64,000 nucleotides of DNA from Methylophaga nitratireducenticrescens. GTDB lineage: Bacteria; Pseudomonadota; Gammaproteobacteria; Nitrosococcales; Methylophagaceae. Below, one piece after another: positions 46,438 through 56,876 of the stretch. Numbering within the stretch: position 1 is the first letter of the stretch; every line of letters begins with the position of its first letter. Where the stretch lies: contig NC_017857.3 of NCBI RefSeq assembly GCF_000260985.4, forward strand, positions 2,784,924-2,848,923, in the 5' to 3' direction. A program made the translations under genes and the position numbers. The notes beneath the pieces are model-generated. The model saw only the letters and a list, made by a program, of their open reading frames with translations, was not told the DNA's origin and did no database searches.

Positions 46438-48519
46438 TCATACTTGTCCGAAGTTCAGTTTGGTACCAAACCAGCGTTGAATTAAGGGTGTGACGTTTTC
46501 CGGATAGTGCTTTATTAATGTCTCAGCCGCTTTGCTGACCGCTGGCAATAAATCCTGATCGGCCAGTAAATCAGCCACCCGAAACTGGGGCAAACCGGTT
46601 TGCCGTGTTCCCAACACCTCTCCCGGACCACGAATTTCCAAATCGCGCTGGGCAATAACAAATCCGTCATTGCTTTCGCGTAAACAGGCCAGCCGGGCCA
46701 GACCATTTTCCGATAGTGGTGGATGATACATCAGTACACAATGACTCTGCACAGTGCCACGCCCTACCCGGCCACGCAATTGATGTAATTGTGCCAGCCC
46801 CAGACGTTCGGCATTTTCAATCACCATTAAGCTGGCATTGGGCACGTCCACACCAACTTCAATCACCGTTGTCGCCACCAGCAGATCAATTTCGCCCTGT
46901 TTGAACGCCTGCATCACCTGTTCTTTTTCAGCTGACTTCATTCGGCCATGCACCAGTGCAATCCGTAAGTCAGGCAACGCCTGTTGTAATTGCTCAGCAG
47001 TATCTTCCGCTGCCTGACATTGTAAATGCTCAGACTCTTCAATCAAGGTGCATACCCAGTAAACCTGGCGTTTTTGCCGACAGGCCACATGAATGCGTTC
47101 AATCACTTCCTGTCGACGATTATCAGCCACCACCACGGTGGTCACGGGTTGCCTGCCAGGTGGCAGTTCATCAATTATTGATACATTCAAATCAGCATAT
47201 GCTGTCATTGCTAATGTTCGTGGAATAGGGGTAGCGGTCATCACCAATTGATGTGGCAGGATATCCACCGCTTTACCTTTGTCGCGTAACGCCATACGCT
47301 GATGCACGCCAAACCTGTGCTGCTCATCAATTATTACCAGACCCAAACGATTAAATGTCACTTCATCCTGAAATAACGCATGGGTGCCTACGGCAATATT
47401 GATTTCGCCTCCAGCGAGCGCAGCAATAACCTGTCGACGCTGTGCTGTTGTTTGCTTGCCAGCGCACCAGCCGACCTCGATGCCTAAGGGTTCAAGCCAG
47501 TTACGAAAGGTCTGATAATGTTGCTCTGCAAGTAATTCGGTGGGCGCCATCATCACTGCCTGATAGCCACTTGATACTGCCATTAATGCTGATAAAGCAG
47601 CCACCACGGTTTTACCTGATCCGACATCACCCTGTACCAATCGCTGCATGGGAATGCTTCGTTGCAGATCGTTACGGATCTCTCTGATAACCCGTTGCTG
47701 AGCATCTGTTAACGGGAATGGCAGCCGTTGTAAAAAATTTTCACTGAACCTATCAGCTTCAAACATTGGCGCTTTATGTTGCTGAGTGCGATAGCGGATT
47801 TGACGCATACTGAGTTGCTGGGCCAACAGTTCTTCAAACGCCAGACGTTTCTGTGCCGGATGTTCACGAGCGATTAACTGACCGACATCACTATCGGGCG
47901 GGGGTAAGTGAACATATTTCAAGGCTTGCGTCAGATCAAAATGTGCCACTCTTGGGTCTAACAAGGCTTCCGGCAAATAGGAAGGCATCGTTTGCTGTTC
48001 CAGCAATTTGATTGCCTGATTCAACAATTTCCGCCACGATAATTGATGCAAACCTTCTGTTGTCGGATACACCGGCGTTAAGGCTTCATCCACAGCAAAT
48101 GGCGCCTCACCCTGAATTATCTGATATTCAGGATGCACCATTTCCAGCGCAGATGGACCACTGCGCACTTCGCCAAAGCAACGAATGCGTTGTCCACGAG
48201 CGAGTTGCTGTTGCTGGGTTTTGGAAAAATGAAAGAAACGTAATACCAGTGCGCCAGTGCCATCACTGACATGACATAGCAATGAACGACGCCGACCAAA
48301 CTTGACCTGACTGAGCTGAATTACCCCTTCAATGAGTTTTTCCTGTTGTGGTCGCAAACTGCCAATGGGCATTAATCGGGTGCGGTCCTGGTAACGCAGT
48401 GGCAGATGAAACAGGAGATCCTGAATATAGCGGATCCCCAGCTTCTCCAGCTTTTCAGCCAGTTTTTCGCCGACACCTTTCAGTGAGGTGACCGGATCAG
48501 TTATGGCCAGTTCAGTCAC
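46438..48519 (-). CDS. recG: ATP-dependent DNA helicase RecG
   Basis: Branch-migrating helicase that reverses stalled forks. The 693-residue protein has an N-terminal wedge/OB domain (about 1-230), Walker A GDVGSGKTVV (near 298), the DEQH box and motif VI (about 580-600, LRGRVGRGTVQS). GTG start at 48519. In E. coli the order is gmk-rpoZ-spoT-trmH-recG; here ridA takes the place of trmH. The wedge region has the fork-recognition form FGRRRSLLCHVSDGTGALVL. Confidence 0.96.
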   Translation of the reverse strand: MTELAITDPVTSLKGVGEKLAEKLEKLGIRYIQDLLFHLPLRYQDRTRLMPIGSLRPQQEKLIEGVIQLSQVKFGRRRSLLCHVSDGTGALVLRFFHFSKTQQQQLARGQRIRCFGEVRSGPSALEMVHPEYQIIQGEAPFAVDEALTPVYPTTEGLHQLSWRKLLNQAIKLLEQQTMPSYLPEALLDPRVAHFDLTQALKYVHLPPPDSDVGQLIAREHPAQKRLAFEELLAQQLSMRQIRYRTQQHKAPMFEADRFSENFLQRLPFPLTDAQQRVIREIRNDLQRSIPMQRLVQGDVGSGKTVVAALSALMAVSSGYQAVMMAPTELLAEQHYQTFRNWLEPLGIEVGWCAGKQTTAQRRQVIAALAGGEINIAVGTHALFQDEVTFNRLGLVIIDEQHRFGVHQRMALRDKGKAVDILPHQLVMTATPIPRTLAMTAYADLNVSIIDELPPGRQPVTTVVVADNRRQEVIERIHVACRQKRQVYWVCTLIEESEHLQCQAAEDTAEQLQQALPDLRIALVHGRMKSAEKEQVMQAFKQGEIDLLVATTVIEVGVDVPNASLMVIENAERLGLAQLHQLRGRVGRGTVQSHCVLMYHPPLSENGLARLACLRESNDGFVIAQRDLEIRGPGEVLGTRQTGLPQFRVADLLADQDLLPAVSKAAETLIKHYPENVTPLIQRWFGTKLNFGQV

Positions 48520-48545
48520 CTGTTGCGGCCACTAAAATAGTCGAG

Positions 48546-48932
48546 TTATACGCCCAGATGCAAAATAGCATCCATTTCTACCGGCACATCTTTGGGTAAA
48601 GAGGCCACGCCAATCGCTGCACGAGCAGGATAGGGCTGCTGAAAGTAATCCGCCATAATTTCATTGACGGTGCCGAAATGGGCTAAATCAGTGAGATAAA
48701 TATTCAGTTTAACCACATCCTGCAAACTGCCACCTGATGCAGCAGCAACCGCTGACAAGTTATCAAATACCCGGCGAACCTGAGTAGCGAAATCGCCTTC
48801 AATCACTGTCATGGTTTCCGGGACCAGTGGGATTTGACCAGAAAGATAAACAACGTCACCCACTTTTACAGCTTGTGAATAGGTACCAATAGCTTCAGGA
48901 GCGTTGCTGGTATGGATAATTTCTCGGGACAT
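48546..48932 (-). CDS. ridA: RidA family enamine/imine deaminase
   Basis: A 128-residue RidA/YjgF protein that hydrolyses reactive enamines such as 2-aminoacrylate. The family features are [20 protein letters not shown] near the N-terminus, the catalytic arginine in [15 protein letters not shown] and the terminal glutamate in EMDAI. GGAG precedes the ATG. Lying between spoT and recG, it replaces trmH of the E. coli operon. Confidence 0.95.
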   Translation of the reverse strand: MSREIIHTSNAPEAIGTYSQAVKVGDVVYLSGQIPLVPETMTVIEGDFATQVRRVFDNLSAVAAASGGSLQDVVKLNIYLTDLAHFGTVNEIMADYFQQPYPARAAIGVASLPKDVPVEMDAILHLGV

Positions 48933-48976
48933 AAAAACTCCGGCTATGTCGCCCTGAAGACGACAGATTAAACAAA

Positions 48977-51136
48977 TCAGTTATTAATACGGTTAATGCG
49001 TTCAACCATTTCCAGTTGGCGTAAACGACGGATAATGCGTGCCAGATGCTGACGATTAGTGACTTCAATTGTCAGTCGTAGGTTGGTATAGCCACCATCC
49101 CGCTCATCAACGATAACATTATCAATATTCGATTCAGCTTCAGAAATCACCGAAGCAATTGTTGCCAACGCACCACGTTGATTACGCAGATGCATCATCA
49201 AATCTACAGGGAAATCACGATTGATCTCTTTCGCCCAGGCTACATCCAGCCACTTTTCATTCTGCTCACGTAAATGCGTGGTATTTTTACAGCTTCGCTG
49301 ATGAATAATGATACCGCGTCCGGCACTGACAAATCCGTGGATCGGATCACCGGGAATCGGATGACAGCAGCGGGCAAAATTGACCACCATGCCTTCAGTT
49401 CCGGCAATCAGCAATGCCTGTGGCTCTTTATCGGGGGTTTCTTCCTGTAACAATTTTTGTGCGACCAGTAAGGCAGATATGTTGCCCAGCCCCAAATCGC
49501 TCAATAATTCATCAAAGGTTTCCAGCTCATACTCTTTCAACAGCGCAGTAATTCGTTTGGTGGGAATATTTTCCAATGCCGTTGAAAATGCTGTCAGATG
49601 TTTGTTCAGCAGGCGCAACCCAAGTTGAATAGCCTCTTCGCCTTGCAGGTGCTTGAGGTAATTACGAATATTAGTCCGCGCTTTTGGCGTTACTACAAAA
49701 TTAAGCCATGCCGGATTGGGATGCGAGGTCGGCGATGTAATGATCTCAACTGACTGCCCTGTTTCCAGTGGTGAACTCAATGGCACCAGATTACGGCCAA
49801 CTCTGGCTGCTACGCAACTGTTACCAACATCTGAGTGAACTGCGTAAGCAAAATCCACTGCTGAGGATCCTCTCGGTAAGGTGAGGATCTCTCCTTTAGG
49901 CGTTGAAACATAAATCTCATCCGGGAATAAATCGATACGCAGATTTTCCAGAAACTCCATTGAGTCGCCGGAGCTTTTCTGCATTTCCAGAATGCCATGC
50001 AACCATTGTCTGGCTTTACGATGCGCCAGCGTATTGCCAGCAACTTCACCGGTTTTATAGAGCCAATGAGCGGCCACACCCGCTTCGGCCAACTGATCCA
50101 TATCGCGAGAACGGATCTGGACTTCTATCGGAACACCGTAGGGACCGAATAAAACGGTATGCAAGGATTGATAACCATTGGCTTTAGGGATCGCAATATA
50201 GTCTTTGAATTTACCCTGCACTGGTTTGTATAAGTTATGTACAACGCCCAGCATTCGATAACAGGCATCCACGTCGTCGACAATAATCCGGAAGGCATAA
50301 ACATCCATGACTTCAGAAAACGATAGCTGTTTGCTGACCATTTTTTTGTAAATGCTGTAGAGATTTTTCTCGCGGCCTTGAATATCGGCGCTAAGGCCTT
50401 CCTGTTCCATTCTATTAAGGATAGAAGCGGTGATTTGGCTGACGATTTCCTTGCGATTGCCCCGCGCTTTACGCACGGCGTCCCCTAACACACGATAACG
50501 AATAGGGTAAAGAACGTGAAAACCCAGATCTTCCAGTTCACAGCGCATCAGATTCATTCCCAGACGCTGAGCAATAGGAGCATAGATTTCGAGGGTTTCA
50601 TGGGCAATGCGGCGGCGTTTTTCCGGTCGCAGATGACCCAGAGTACGCATATTGTGCAGACGGTCAGCAAGCTTGACGATAATAACCCGTATATCTCGGG
50701 ACATCGCCAGCAGCATTTTTCGCAGATTTTCAGCCTGAGCGTGTTGTCTGGTTTCGAATGCCGCCTGCGCCAGCTTGGTGACACCTTCTACCAGCTCGGC
50801 AACGGGTTCACCAAATTCGGCAATCACGTCACGTTTGGACATTTCCGTGTCTTCGATAACGTCATGCAGCAAACCGGCCATAATGCACTCATAATCCATG
50901 TGCATCATGGCCAGTACATGTGCTACTGCTAACGGGTGGGTGATATAACGCTCACCACTGCGTCGGGTCTGCCCTTCATGGCATTGCTCAGCAAAATGAT
51001 AAGCTCGCCGAATCGACTCGACCTGATTGTTTTCTAAATAGTTTGACGTGGCAAAACACAGATCATCTATCGTGAGTTTGGGCTCGGACTCCTGGATGAA
51101 ATCAAGTTCAGACGCAACAGATGGTTTTGCACTCAC
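48977..51136 (-). CDS. spoT: Bifunctional (p)ppGpp synthetase/hydrolase
   Basis: Makes and breaks the alarmone (p)ppGpp. The 719 residues hold the HD hydrolase ([25 protein letters not shown]; about 60-190), the synthetase domain ([20 protein letters not shown] about 305-325), TGS (about 405-465, [17 protein letters not shown]) and a C-terminal ACT domain (about 645-719). Both catalytic parts look intact, so SpoT can act both ways. GTG start 6 bases after the rpoZ stop. Confidence 0.96.
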   Translation of the reverse strand: MSAKPSVASELDFIQESEPKLTIDDLCFATSNYLENNQVESIRRAYHFAEQCHEGQTRRSGERYITHPLAVAHVLAMMHMDYECIMAGLLHDVIEDTEMSKRDVIAEFGEPVAELVEGVTKLAQAAFETRQHAQAENLRKMLLAMSRDIRVIIVKLADRLHNMRTLGHLRPEKRRRIAHETLEIYAPIAQRLGMNLMRCELEDLGFHVLYPIRYRVLGDAVRKARGNRKEIVSQITASILNRMEQEGLSADIQGREKNLYSIYKKMVSKQLSFSEVMDVYAFRIIVDDVDACYRMLGVVHNLYKPVQGKFKDYIAIPKANGYQSLHTVLFGPYGVPIEVQIRSRDMDQLAEAGVAAHWLYKTGEVAGNTLAHRKARQWLHGILEMQKSSGDSMEFLENLRIDLFPDEIYVSTPKGEILTLPRGSSAVDFAYAVHSDVGNSCVAARVGRNLVPLSSPLETGQSVEIITSPTSHPNPAWLNFVVTPKARTNIRNYLKHLQGEEAIQLGLRLLNKHLTAFSTALENIPTKRITALLKEYELETFDELLSDLGLGNISALLVAQKLLQEETPDKEPQALLIAGTEGMVVNFARCCHPIPGDPIHGFVSAGRGIIIHQRSCKNTTHLREQNEKWLDVAWAKEINRDFPVDLMMHLRNQRGALATIASVISEAESNIDNVIVDERDGGYTNLRLTIEVTNRQHLARIIRRLRQLEMVERINRINN

Positions 51137-51142
51137 GGTAAA

Positions 51143-51403
51143 TTAGATTTCGCTTTGCAGCTCTTCATCGCTGACCATGCTTTCTTCGGCATGTTGACGA
51201 GCTGAGGTTTTGGTCAGAATAGTGCGGTCAACCAGACCTGCGGCAATTTCACGCAGTGCCAGAACAGTAGGTTTGTCGTTATCGACCGGCACCATTGGAT
51301 CATCACCCATGGCTATCTGGCGAGCGCGTTTTGCCGCAACCAGCACTAATTGAAAACGATTATCTACATTTTCGAGGCAATCTTCAACGGTAGTACGTGC
51401 CAT
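51143..51403 (-). CDS. rpoZ: RNA polymerase omega subunit
   Basis: Small subunit of RNA polymerase, 86 residues, helping beta-prime assembly and forming a ppGpp site. The family core is [20 protein letters not shown] and [11 protein letters not shown], followed by [11 protein letters not shown]. It lies between gmk and spoT as in E. coli, tying the target of the alarmone to the enzyme that makes it. Confidence 0.97.
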   Translation of the reverse strand: MARTTVEDCLENVDNRFQLVLVAAKRARQIAMGDDPMVPVDNDKPTVLALREIAAGLVDRTILTKTSARQHAEESMVSDEELQSEI

Positions 51404-51453
51404 GTTAATTTGTCCTGTGGTTAAAACCTGTAATTTTACGAGAGATACGCAGC

Positions 51454-52065
51454 TTAAGCCAGTAAGTCCGCTAACAAGGTGCTGTAATTTGACTGTTGTA
51501 CGGCGAGTTTGTGCCGACTGGCGACCACAATCGCAGTCAGGCTGGCGAGTGCATGATCAAAGTCATCATTCACAATCAGATAATCAAATTCAACATAATG
51601 TGACATTTCACTCTCTGCATCACGCATTCTGCGCGAAATTGTTGCTTCATCATCCTGCCCGCGGCCTCTCAAACGCTGCTCAAGTGCTTGTTTAGAGGGT
51701 GGCAATATAAAAATACTGCTGCTGTCGGGAAAGTTTTTTCTGACCTGTTGAGCACCCTGCCAGTCAATTTCCAGAATCACGTCATTGCCGGCATGTAACT
51801 GGTGATGCACCGCTGCTGCTGAAGTACCATAACTGTTATCAAATACAGTTGCGGATTCCAGAAACTCTCCTGCATCACGCATCTTGCTGAAGATGTCCTG
51901 ACTGACAAAAAAGTAATCTTTGCCATCAGCCTCCCCCGCTCTGGCGGTCCTCGTTGTATGGGAAACCGATAATCGAACATGCGGATCCTGCTTGACCAGT
52001 GCCCGAACCAGACTGGTTTTCCCCGCACCGGAGGGTGCCGCTACAATAAATAAACTTCCAGACAT
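51454..52065 (-). CDS. gmk: Guanylate kinase
   Basis: Phosphorylates GMP to GDP. The 203-residue protein has the P-loop [13 protein letters not shown] near residue 8 and the GMP-binding [13 protein letters not shown] and DYFFVS segments. It is the first gene of the minus-strand operon; AAGG precedes the ATG, and the promoter must be in the 239-base gap before the divergent iron transporter genes. Confidence 0.97.
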   Translation of the reverse strand: MSGSLFIVAAPSGAGKTSLVRALVKQDPHVRLSVSHTTRTARAGEADGKDYFFVSQDIFSKMRDAGEFLESATVFDNSYGTSAAAVHHQLHAGNDVILEIDWQGAQQVRKNFPDSSSIFILPPSKQALEQRLRGRGQDDEATISRRMRDAESEMSHYVEFDYLIVNDDFDHALASLTAIVVASRHKLAVQQSNYSTLLADLLA

Positions 52066-52255
52066 TTTGATACCTTGCAGGTTGCGCAGTTTTAGTTTTG
52101 AAACCAGGATTTTCTTATGAAAACAATACTGGTTTACGCTTTTTTGTGCCAGTTTTTTGTATGGCTAGAATCAGGTTTTACGCGAGCTAACTGTCGTCAT
52201 ATCAAAAACCGTTGTATCTAAATCCTGTTAAAACTTATTGTCTTCTATTTCAAAC

Positions 52256-52274
52256 AAAAATAAATCTCATTACC
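52256..52274 (+). promoter_or_regulatory. Candidate Fur box upstream of the iron transporter
   Basis: AAAAATAAATCTCATTACC matches the 19-base Fur consensus at 12 positions and lies 31 bases before the ATG of the iron-binding protein. The match is weak, but the position fits iron-dependent repression of the operon. Confidence 0.35.
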
Positions 52275-52304
52275 ATTGTAAAGTCGTCAATATTGGAGAG
52301 TTTT

Positions 52305-53345
52305 ATGCGTAAAACGGGTATCTTACTAAGTGTTTGGTTGGGCTTGACTGTCTTTCTCGTTTCAGGTTGCGGTGATGAAGCGAAAGAGGATATACAGGAG
52401 GTTAATTTGTATTCCGCCCGAATTGAGTCGCTGATTAAACCTTTACTGGATGACTTTACTGAAGAAACCGGTATCAAAGTCAACCTGGTCACCGGTAAAG
52501 CAGATGAACTGTTGCAACGTCTGCAGAATGAAGGCCGCAATACTCCCGCCGACATGCTGCTAACCACCGATGCGGGTCGTTTACACCGTGCTATTGAAGA
52601 AGACCTGTTACAACCCGTTGAATCTGAAGTTTTGCAGCAACGCATCCCCTCATCGTACCGTCATCCGGAAGGATACTGGTTTGGTTTATCGCTGCGTGCC
52701 CGCCCGATTATGTATGTGAAAGATCGCGTCGATCCTGCAGAACTTTCAACCTATGAAGCGCTGGTTGAACCACGCTGGAACAACCGAATCTGTGTACGTT
52801 CTTCAAGTAATATCTATAACCAGTCAATGGTTGCATCAATGATTGCGGCCAAAGGTGAAGCTGCAACAGAAGAATGGGCAAAAGGACTGGTCGCTAATTT
52901 CGCCCGTTCGCCACAGGGTGGCGATCGGGATCAGATCAGTGCGGCAGCAGCTGGCCAATGCGATATCGTTATTGCCAACACGTATTATCTGGCTGGCATG
53001 TTGACCAGTAACGATGCTGATGAAAAAACAGCAGCAGAAAAATTAGCAGTTTTCTGGCCTAATCAGGATGACCGTGGTGTGCATATCAATGTATCCGGAG
53101 CAGCCATCATCAAAGATGCCAAACATCGCGACAGTGCGATTGAACTACTGGAGTTTCTGACCAGTGATACTGCTCAGCAATGGTATGCAGAAACCAATGG
53201 TGAATATCCAGTTCGGGATGATATTGAAACAGGCGAAGTGCTTGAACAATGGGGAGACTTCCATGCCGATTCACTGGATATGGATAAATTAGGTGAATTT
53301 AACGCCGATGCGTTACGGCTGATGGACCGTGCGGGTTGGCAATAA
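52305..53345 (+). CDS. Ferric iron ABC transporter, periplasmic binding protein
   Basis: FbpA/FutA-type ferric-binding protein of 346 residues. A lipoprotein-like signal sequence (LTVFLVSGCGDEA) suggests it is anchored in the membrane. VNLYSARIESLIKPLLDDFT begins the mature fold, and IANTYYLAG holds the paired tyrosines that bind Fe(III) in this family. Start at 52305 is supported by GGAGAG four bases upstream; the frame is open upstream without further family residues. First gene of the iron transporter operon. Confidence 0.9.
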   Translation: MRKTGILLSVWLGLTVFLVSGCGDEAKEDIQEVNLYSARIESLIKPLLDDFTEETGIKVNLVTGKADELLQRLQNEGRNTPADMLLTTDAGRLHRAIEEDLLQPVESEVLQQRIPSSYRHPEGYWFGLSLRARPIMYVKDRVDPAELSTYEALVEPRWNNRICVRSSSNIYNQSMVASMIAAKGEAATEEWAKGLVANFARSPQGGDRDQISAAAAGQCDIVIANTYYLAGMLTSNDADEKTAAEKLAVFWPNQDDRGVHINVSGAAIIKDAKHRDSAIELLEFLTSDTAQQWYAETNGEYPVRDDIETGEVLEQWGDFHADSLDMDKLGEFNADALRLMDRAGWQ

Positions 53346-53403
53346 GCAATTGCATGCGTAAAGTTGGCAGTTTTGCCCAATCAACTGCCGACTTTACAAT
53401 TAC

Positions 53404-55062
53404 ATGTCCTTCATAAAGCAATTTCGTCCCTACCCTGCATCCATTTTTGTATTGGCAGTGGTTCTGTCAATGCCGGTGGCAGTGGTTTTGGCGCATGTTT
53501 TTGTTCCCAGTGGTGATATCTGGCAGCACCTAAGCAGTACTGTGCTTCCCGACTATATTCGTAATTCACTGCTTTTAATGCTGGGAGTCGCTGTTGGCAC
53601 TCTGCTTATCGGCGTTACAGCTGCCTGGCTCACTACAATGTGTCAATTTCCCGGTCGCAGTGTGTTCGAGTGGGCCTTGTTGCTGCCAATGGCAATGCCA
53701 GCCTATATTATTGCCTATACCTATACCGGCATGCTGGACTTTGCTGGTCCGTTGCAAACCAGCCTGCGTGAATGGTTTGGCTGGCAATACGGAGATTACT
53801 GGTTCCCCCAGATCCGTTCGCTAAACGGTGCAGTTGCCATGCTGACTCTGGTGCTTTATCCCTATGTTTATCTGCTTAGCCGTGCGGCGTTTCTGAATCA
53901 ATCAATCTGCGTGCTTGATGTCAGCCGGACATTAGGCAATGGTCCATGGAAAACGTTCTGGAAAGTAGCGCTTCCGCTGGCTCGTCCAGCAATCATTGCT
54001 GGTTTATCATTGGCGTTGATGGAAACTTTAGCCGATTATGGCACCGTACAATTCTTTGGCGTCAGCACCTTTACTACCGGCATTTTCCGCACCTGGTTTG
54101 GTATGGGTAGTGCGGCGGTGGCAGCCCAACTCGCCGCTGGACTGATGGTATTTGTATTTGCCTTGATTCTTATCGAACGTTATTCCCGTCGTAAAGCCCG
54201 CTATCACCACACCAGTCGTCGTCACCAGGATCTGCGTCGATTCCAACTGACCGGTGGCCGGGCATTTCTGGCATTTCTGTTTTGCCTGCTTATCCTTGGA
54301 CTGGGATTTTTATTACCAGCATTTCAACTGCTCAGCTGGACCATCCATGTGGCGGATACTGTGATTGATGCAGAGTTTCTAAGATTACTTGTCAACAGCC
54401 TGTCCCTTGCCGCGTTTGCTGCCGTACTGGCATTGTTACTGGCGCTGGTTATGGCTTATGCCCAACGACTTCATCCGGGCAAACTGGTCAGTGGTGCTGT
54501 CCGGGTGGCAGGAATGGGGTATGCCGTGCCTGGCGCTGTTATTGCCGTTGGTGTGATGATTCCTTTTGCCTGGGTTGATAACACCATTGATGATTTGGCC
54601 CGGAGTCAGTTTAATTATTCCACTGGACTGTTATTGAGTGGCACATTGGTCGCGGTCACATTTGCCTATCTGACCCGTTTTCTTGCGGTTTCGTTACAAA
54701 CCGTTGACAGTGGCTTAACACGCATAACCCATTCGATGGATGAAGCGGGTCGTTCCTTTGGTTTTCGCCCCTTACAGATACTGAGACAGATCCATATCCC
54801 GATGTTAAGTGCATCATTGATGACGGCATTGTTACTGGTATTTGTCGATGTATTAAAAGAGCTTCCTGCAACATTGATATTGCGGCCATTTAACTTTAAT
54901 ACCTTAGCGGTAAAAGCCTATGAACTAGCTTCAGATGAACGTTTGGCCGAAGCCGCACCGGCCGCATTGGCTATTGTAATTGCCGGCATTATTCCGGTTA
55001 TTCTGTTAAGTAAAACCATTACCCGATCCCGCAAGTTAAAATTGGCGATTGATGAAAACTGA
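53404..55062 (+). CDS. Ferric iron ABC transporter, fused permease
   Basis: FbpB-type permease of 552 residues made of two BPD_transp_1 halves in one chain. Each half has the cytoplasmic EAA loop: LDVSRTLGNGPWKTFWKVALP (about residue 170) and MDEAGRSFGFRPLQILRQIH (about residue 445). About twelve membrane segments. It follows the binding-protein gene by 58 bases and overlaps the ATPase gene by 11 bases. Iron is the likely cargo, given the FbpA-type binding protein. Confidence 0.9.
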   Translation: MSFIKQFRPYPASIFVLAVVLSMPVAVVLAHVFVPSGDIWQHLSSTVLPDYIRNSLLLMLGVAVGTLLIGVTAAWLTTMCQFPGRSVFEWALLLPMAMPAYIIAYTYTGMLDFAGPLQTSLREWFGWQYGDYWFPQIRSLNGAVAMLTLVLYPYVYLLSRAAFLNQSICVLDVSRTLGNGPWKTFWKVALPLARPAIIAGLSLALMETLADYGTVQFFGVSTFTTGIFRTWFGMGSAAVAAQLAAGLMVFVFALILIERYSRRKARYHHTSRRHQDLRRFQLTGGRAFLAFLFCLLILGLGFLLPAFQLLSWTIHVADTVIDAEFLRLLVNSLSLAAFAAVLALLLALVMAYAQRLHPGKLVSGAVRVAGMGYAVPGAVIAVGVMIPFAWVDNTIDDLARSQFNYSTGLLLSGTLVAVTFAYLTRFLAVSLQTVDSGLTRITHSMDEAGRSFGFRPLQILRQIHIPMLSASLMTALLLVFVDVLKELPATLILRPFNFNTLAVKAYELASDERLAEAAPAALAIVIAGIIPVILLSKTITRSRKLKLAIDEN

Positions 55063-56122
55063 TAGCACTATGCAACTCCCACAATTACTCGTTGACAATA
55101 TCAGCATTGGTTATGCTGGCAGGCCGGTCGTAGAAGGTATTTCCTTTCACTTAAAAGACGGTGAAATTGCCTGTTTACTTGGCCCGTCCGGGTGCGGGAA
55201 AACCTCGGTTTTGCGTGCTATAGCCGGGTTTGAACCGTTAATGCAGGGCAGCATCGTGTTGCACGGTAAAACCGTCAGCGATGCTGAGTTTTCCCTGCCA
55301 CCGGAAAAACGCCATGTCGGTATGGTGTTTCAGGACTTTGCCTTGTTCCCTCATCTGACAGTCGCCAAAAATATTGGTTTTGGTTTACAAAAACTGCCGC
55401 GGAAACAGCAGCAGCAACGAGTAGATGAATTACTTGAATTAGTTGAATTAACAGGGGCCCAAAACCAGTATCCTCATCAACTTTCCGGTGGACAGCAGCA
55501 GCGTGTTGCCCTGGCACGGGCGATGGCACCACGTCCCGATATTCTGTTGCTGGACGAGCCCTTTTCCAGCATGGATTCCGACTTGCGTGAGCAACTTGCC
55601 CGAGAAGTACGTCATTTACTGCGTCGTGATGGGGTGACAGCAATCATGGTGACCCATGATCAACATGAAGCCTTTGCCATGGCTGATCAGATTGGTGTGT
55701 TGGGTCAGGGAAAATTGCTGCAATGGGGTAATGGTTATGATTTATATCACCGGCCAAGCAATCGGTTTGTTGCTGATTTCATCGGACAAGGTGTGTTGAT
55801 ACCCGGCGACATTATTGCTGATAATAAAATCAGTACAGAACTCGGTATCGTCAGTGGCAAAATGACTTCAGATGCCACTACTGGCCAGCAGGTAAATTTA
55901 TTACTGCGACCGGATGATATTATCCATGACGATAATAGCCCGTTAAAGGCCAAAATTATTGCCAGAGCCTTTCGTGGAGCGGTTTATCTCTACACATTGA
56001 AGTTGCAAAGTGGCCAACAAATACTGTGTCTGGTACAAAGTCACCATCAGCATGAAATCGGCGAATATCTTGGTATAAGGCTGGAAGCTGATCATTTAGC
56101 TGTATTTACAGATCAGGTCTAG
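55052..56122 (+). CDS. Ferric iron ABC transporter, ATPase
   Basis: FbpC-type ATPase of 356 residues. Walker A LLGPSGCGKTSVLRA, signature LSGGQQQRVALARA, Walker B ILLLDEPFSSMD, and the H-loop in VTHDQHEA are all present. A C-terminal TOBE-like regulatory domain (about 280-350) follows. The start is the ATG at 55052, inside the end of the permease gene. The stop codon overlaps the first bases of repeat copy D. Confidence 0.9.
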   Translation: MKTDSTMQLPQLLVDNISIGYAGRPVVEGISFHLKDGEIACLLGPSGCGKTSVLRAIAGFEPLMQGSIVLHGKTVSDAEFSLPPEKRHVGMVFQDFALFPHLTVAKNIGFGLQKLPRKQQQQRVDELLELVELTGAQNQYPHQLSGGQQQRVALARAMAPRPDILLLDEPFSSMDSDLREQLAREVRHLLRRDGVTAIMVTHDQHEAFAMADQIGVLGQGKLLQWGNGYDLYHRPSNRFVADFIGQGVLIPGDIIADNKISTELGIVSGKMTSDATTGQQVNLLLRPDDIIHDDNSPLKAKIIARAFRGAVYLYTLKLQSGQQILCLVQSHHQHEIGEYLGIRLEADHLAVFTDQV

Positions 56123-56208
56123 GGTCTGTTGAGCTTTCATCGCCACCACTGCAGGGGGAGGTGTTATATAGTCCTCTGGGTTGTGGCGATGAAAGCTCAA
56201 TCAGACCA
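56121..56208. repeat. Dispersed palindromic repeat, copy D
   Basis: Arms of 28 bases at 56121-56148 and 56181-56208 are inverted repeats with a few mismatches; the left begins AGGGTCTGTTGAGCTTTCAT and continues into CGCCACCACTGC. It starts in the stop codon of the iron ATPase gene, as a transcript-end hairpin would. Confidence 0.85.
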
Positions 56209-56330
56209 CAGGGAATTTTTCATACACAAAACCGGGAATTAGTACCAAAGTACAATAGGAATGTTTTATACAGCCGCCTATATTGTGAGATGCTATAAAA
56301 ATAATTCTAAAAATCTCCGGGGGGCTATTT

Positions 56331-56876
56331 ATGAATAATTACATTAAAACGATTTTAGTCGCAGCTCTGACAACTTTTTCATTAACGGTTAATGCCGCCA
56401 CGTTATCCTTAGCTGGCACAACTTCTTATGATACTAACGGCTTCAAAGGCGAAATATCTCAGCTTCTCAATATCAATGATTTTGTGCCTGGAGCTTCCGA
56501 AGGTTTTCATCTTGAAAAACCCAATCCAACGGCTATGAGTGCTGATCATGTGCAAACTGCTTTATCAGCAGCGGGCTCAAGCTTTGTAGTAACGGATTTT
56601 TTCAAAATTGAAAATCCTACCACCAATACGTTGGATACCTCATCTTTAAGCTTAGTCTTTTCCGGTTTTTTAATGAAGTATGCAAAAACCACCATTATTG
56701 GTCTTTTTGATACACCAATATCCAGTCTGGAATTCCTGACACACGATGGTAAAGACGTTTCACATATTGCCTATTTCACTACTTCGGTTTCAGAAGTGCC
56801 TTTACCAGCAGCTTTATGGTTTTTTGCACCTGCATTGCTCGGATTTCTTGGCCTTAGACGTCGCATGAAAAAATGA
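56331..56876 (+). CDS. Exported protein with PEP-CTERM-like sorting signal
   Basis: A 181-residue protein with an N-terminal signal peptide (ending LTVNA, about residue 22), a middle domain without recognised fold, and a C-terminal VPLPAALWFFAPALLGFLGL followed by RRRMKK. That end is a variant of the PEP-CTERM signal (VPLPAA, hydrophobic helix, basic tail) that exosortase cleaves. No exosortase gene is in the window. The start has a G-rich ribosome-binding site. Confidence 0.75.
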   Translation: MNNYIKTILVAALTTFSLTVNAATLSLAGTTSYDTNGFKGEISQLLNINDFVPGASEGFHLEKPNPTAMSADHVQTALSAAGSSFVVTDFFKIENPTTNTLDTSSLSLVFSGFLMKYAKTTIIGLFDTPISSLEFLTHDGKDVSHIAYFTTSVSEVPLPAALWFFAPALLGFLGLRRRMKK

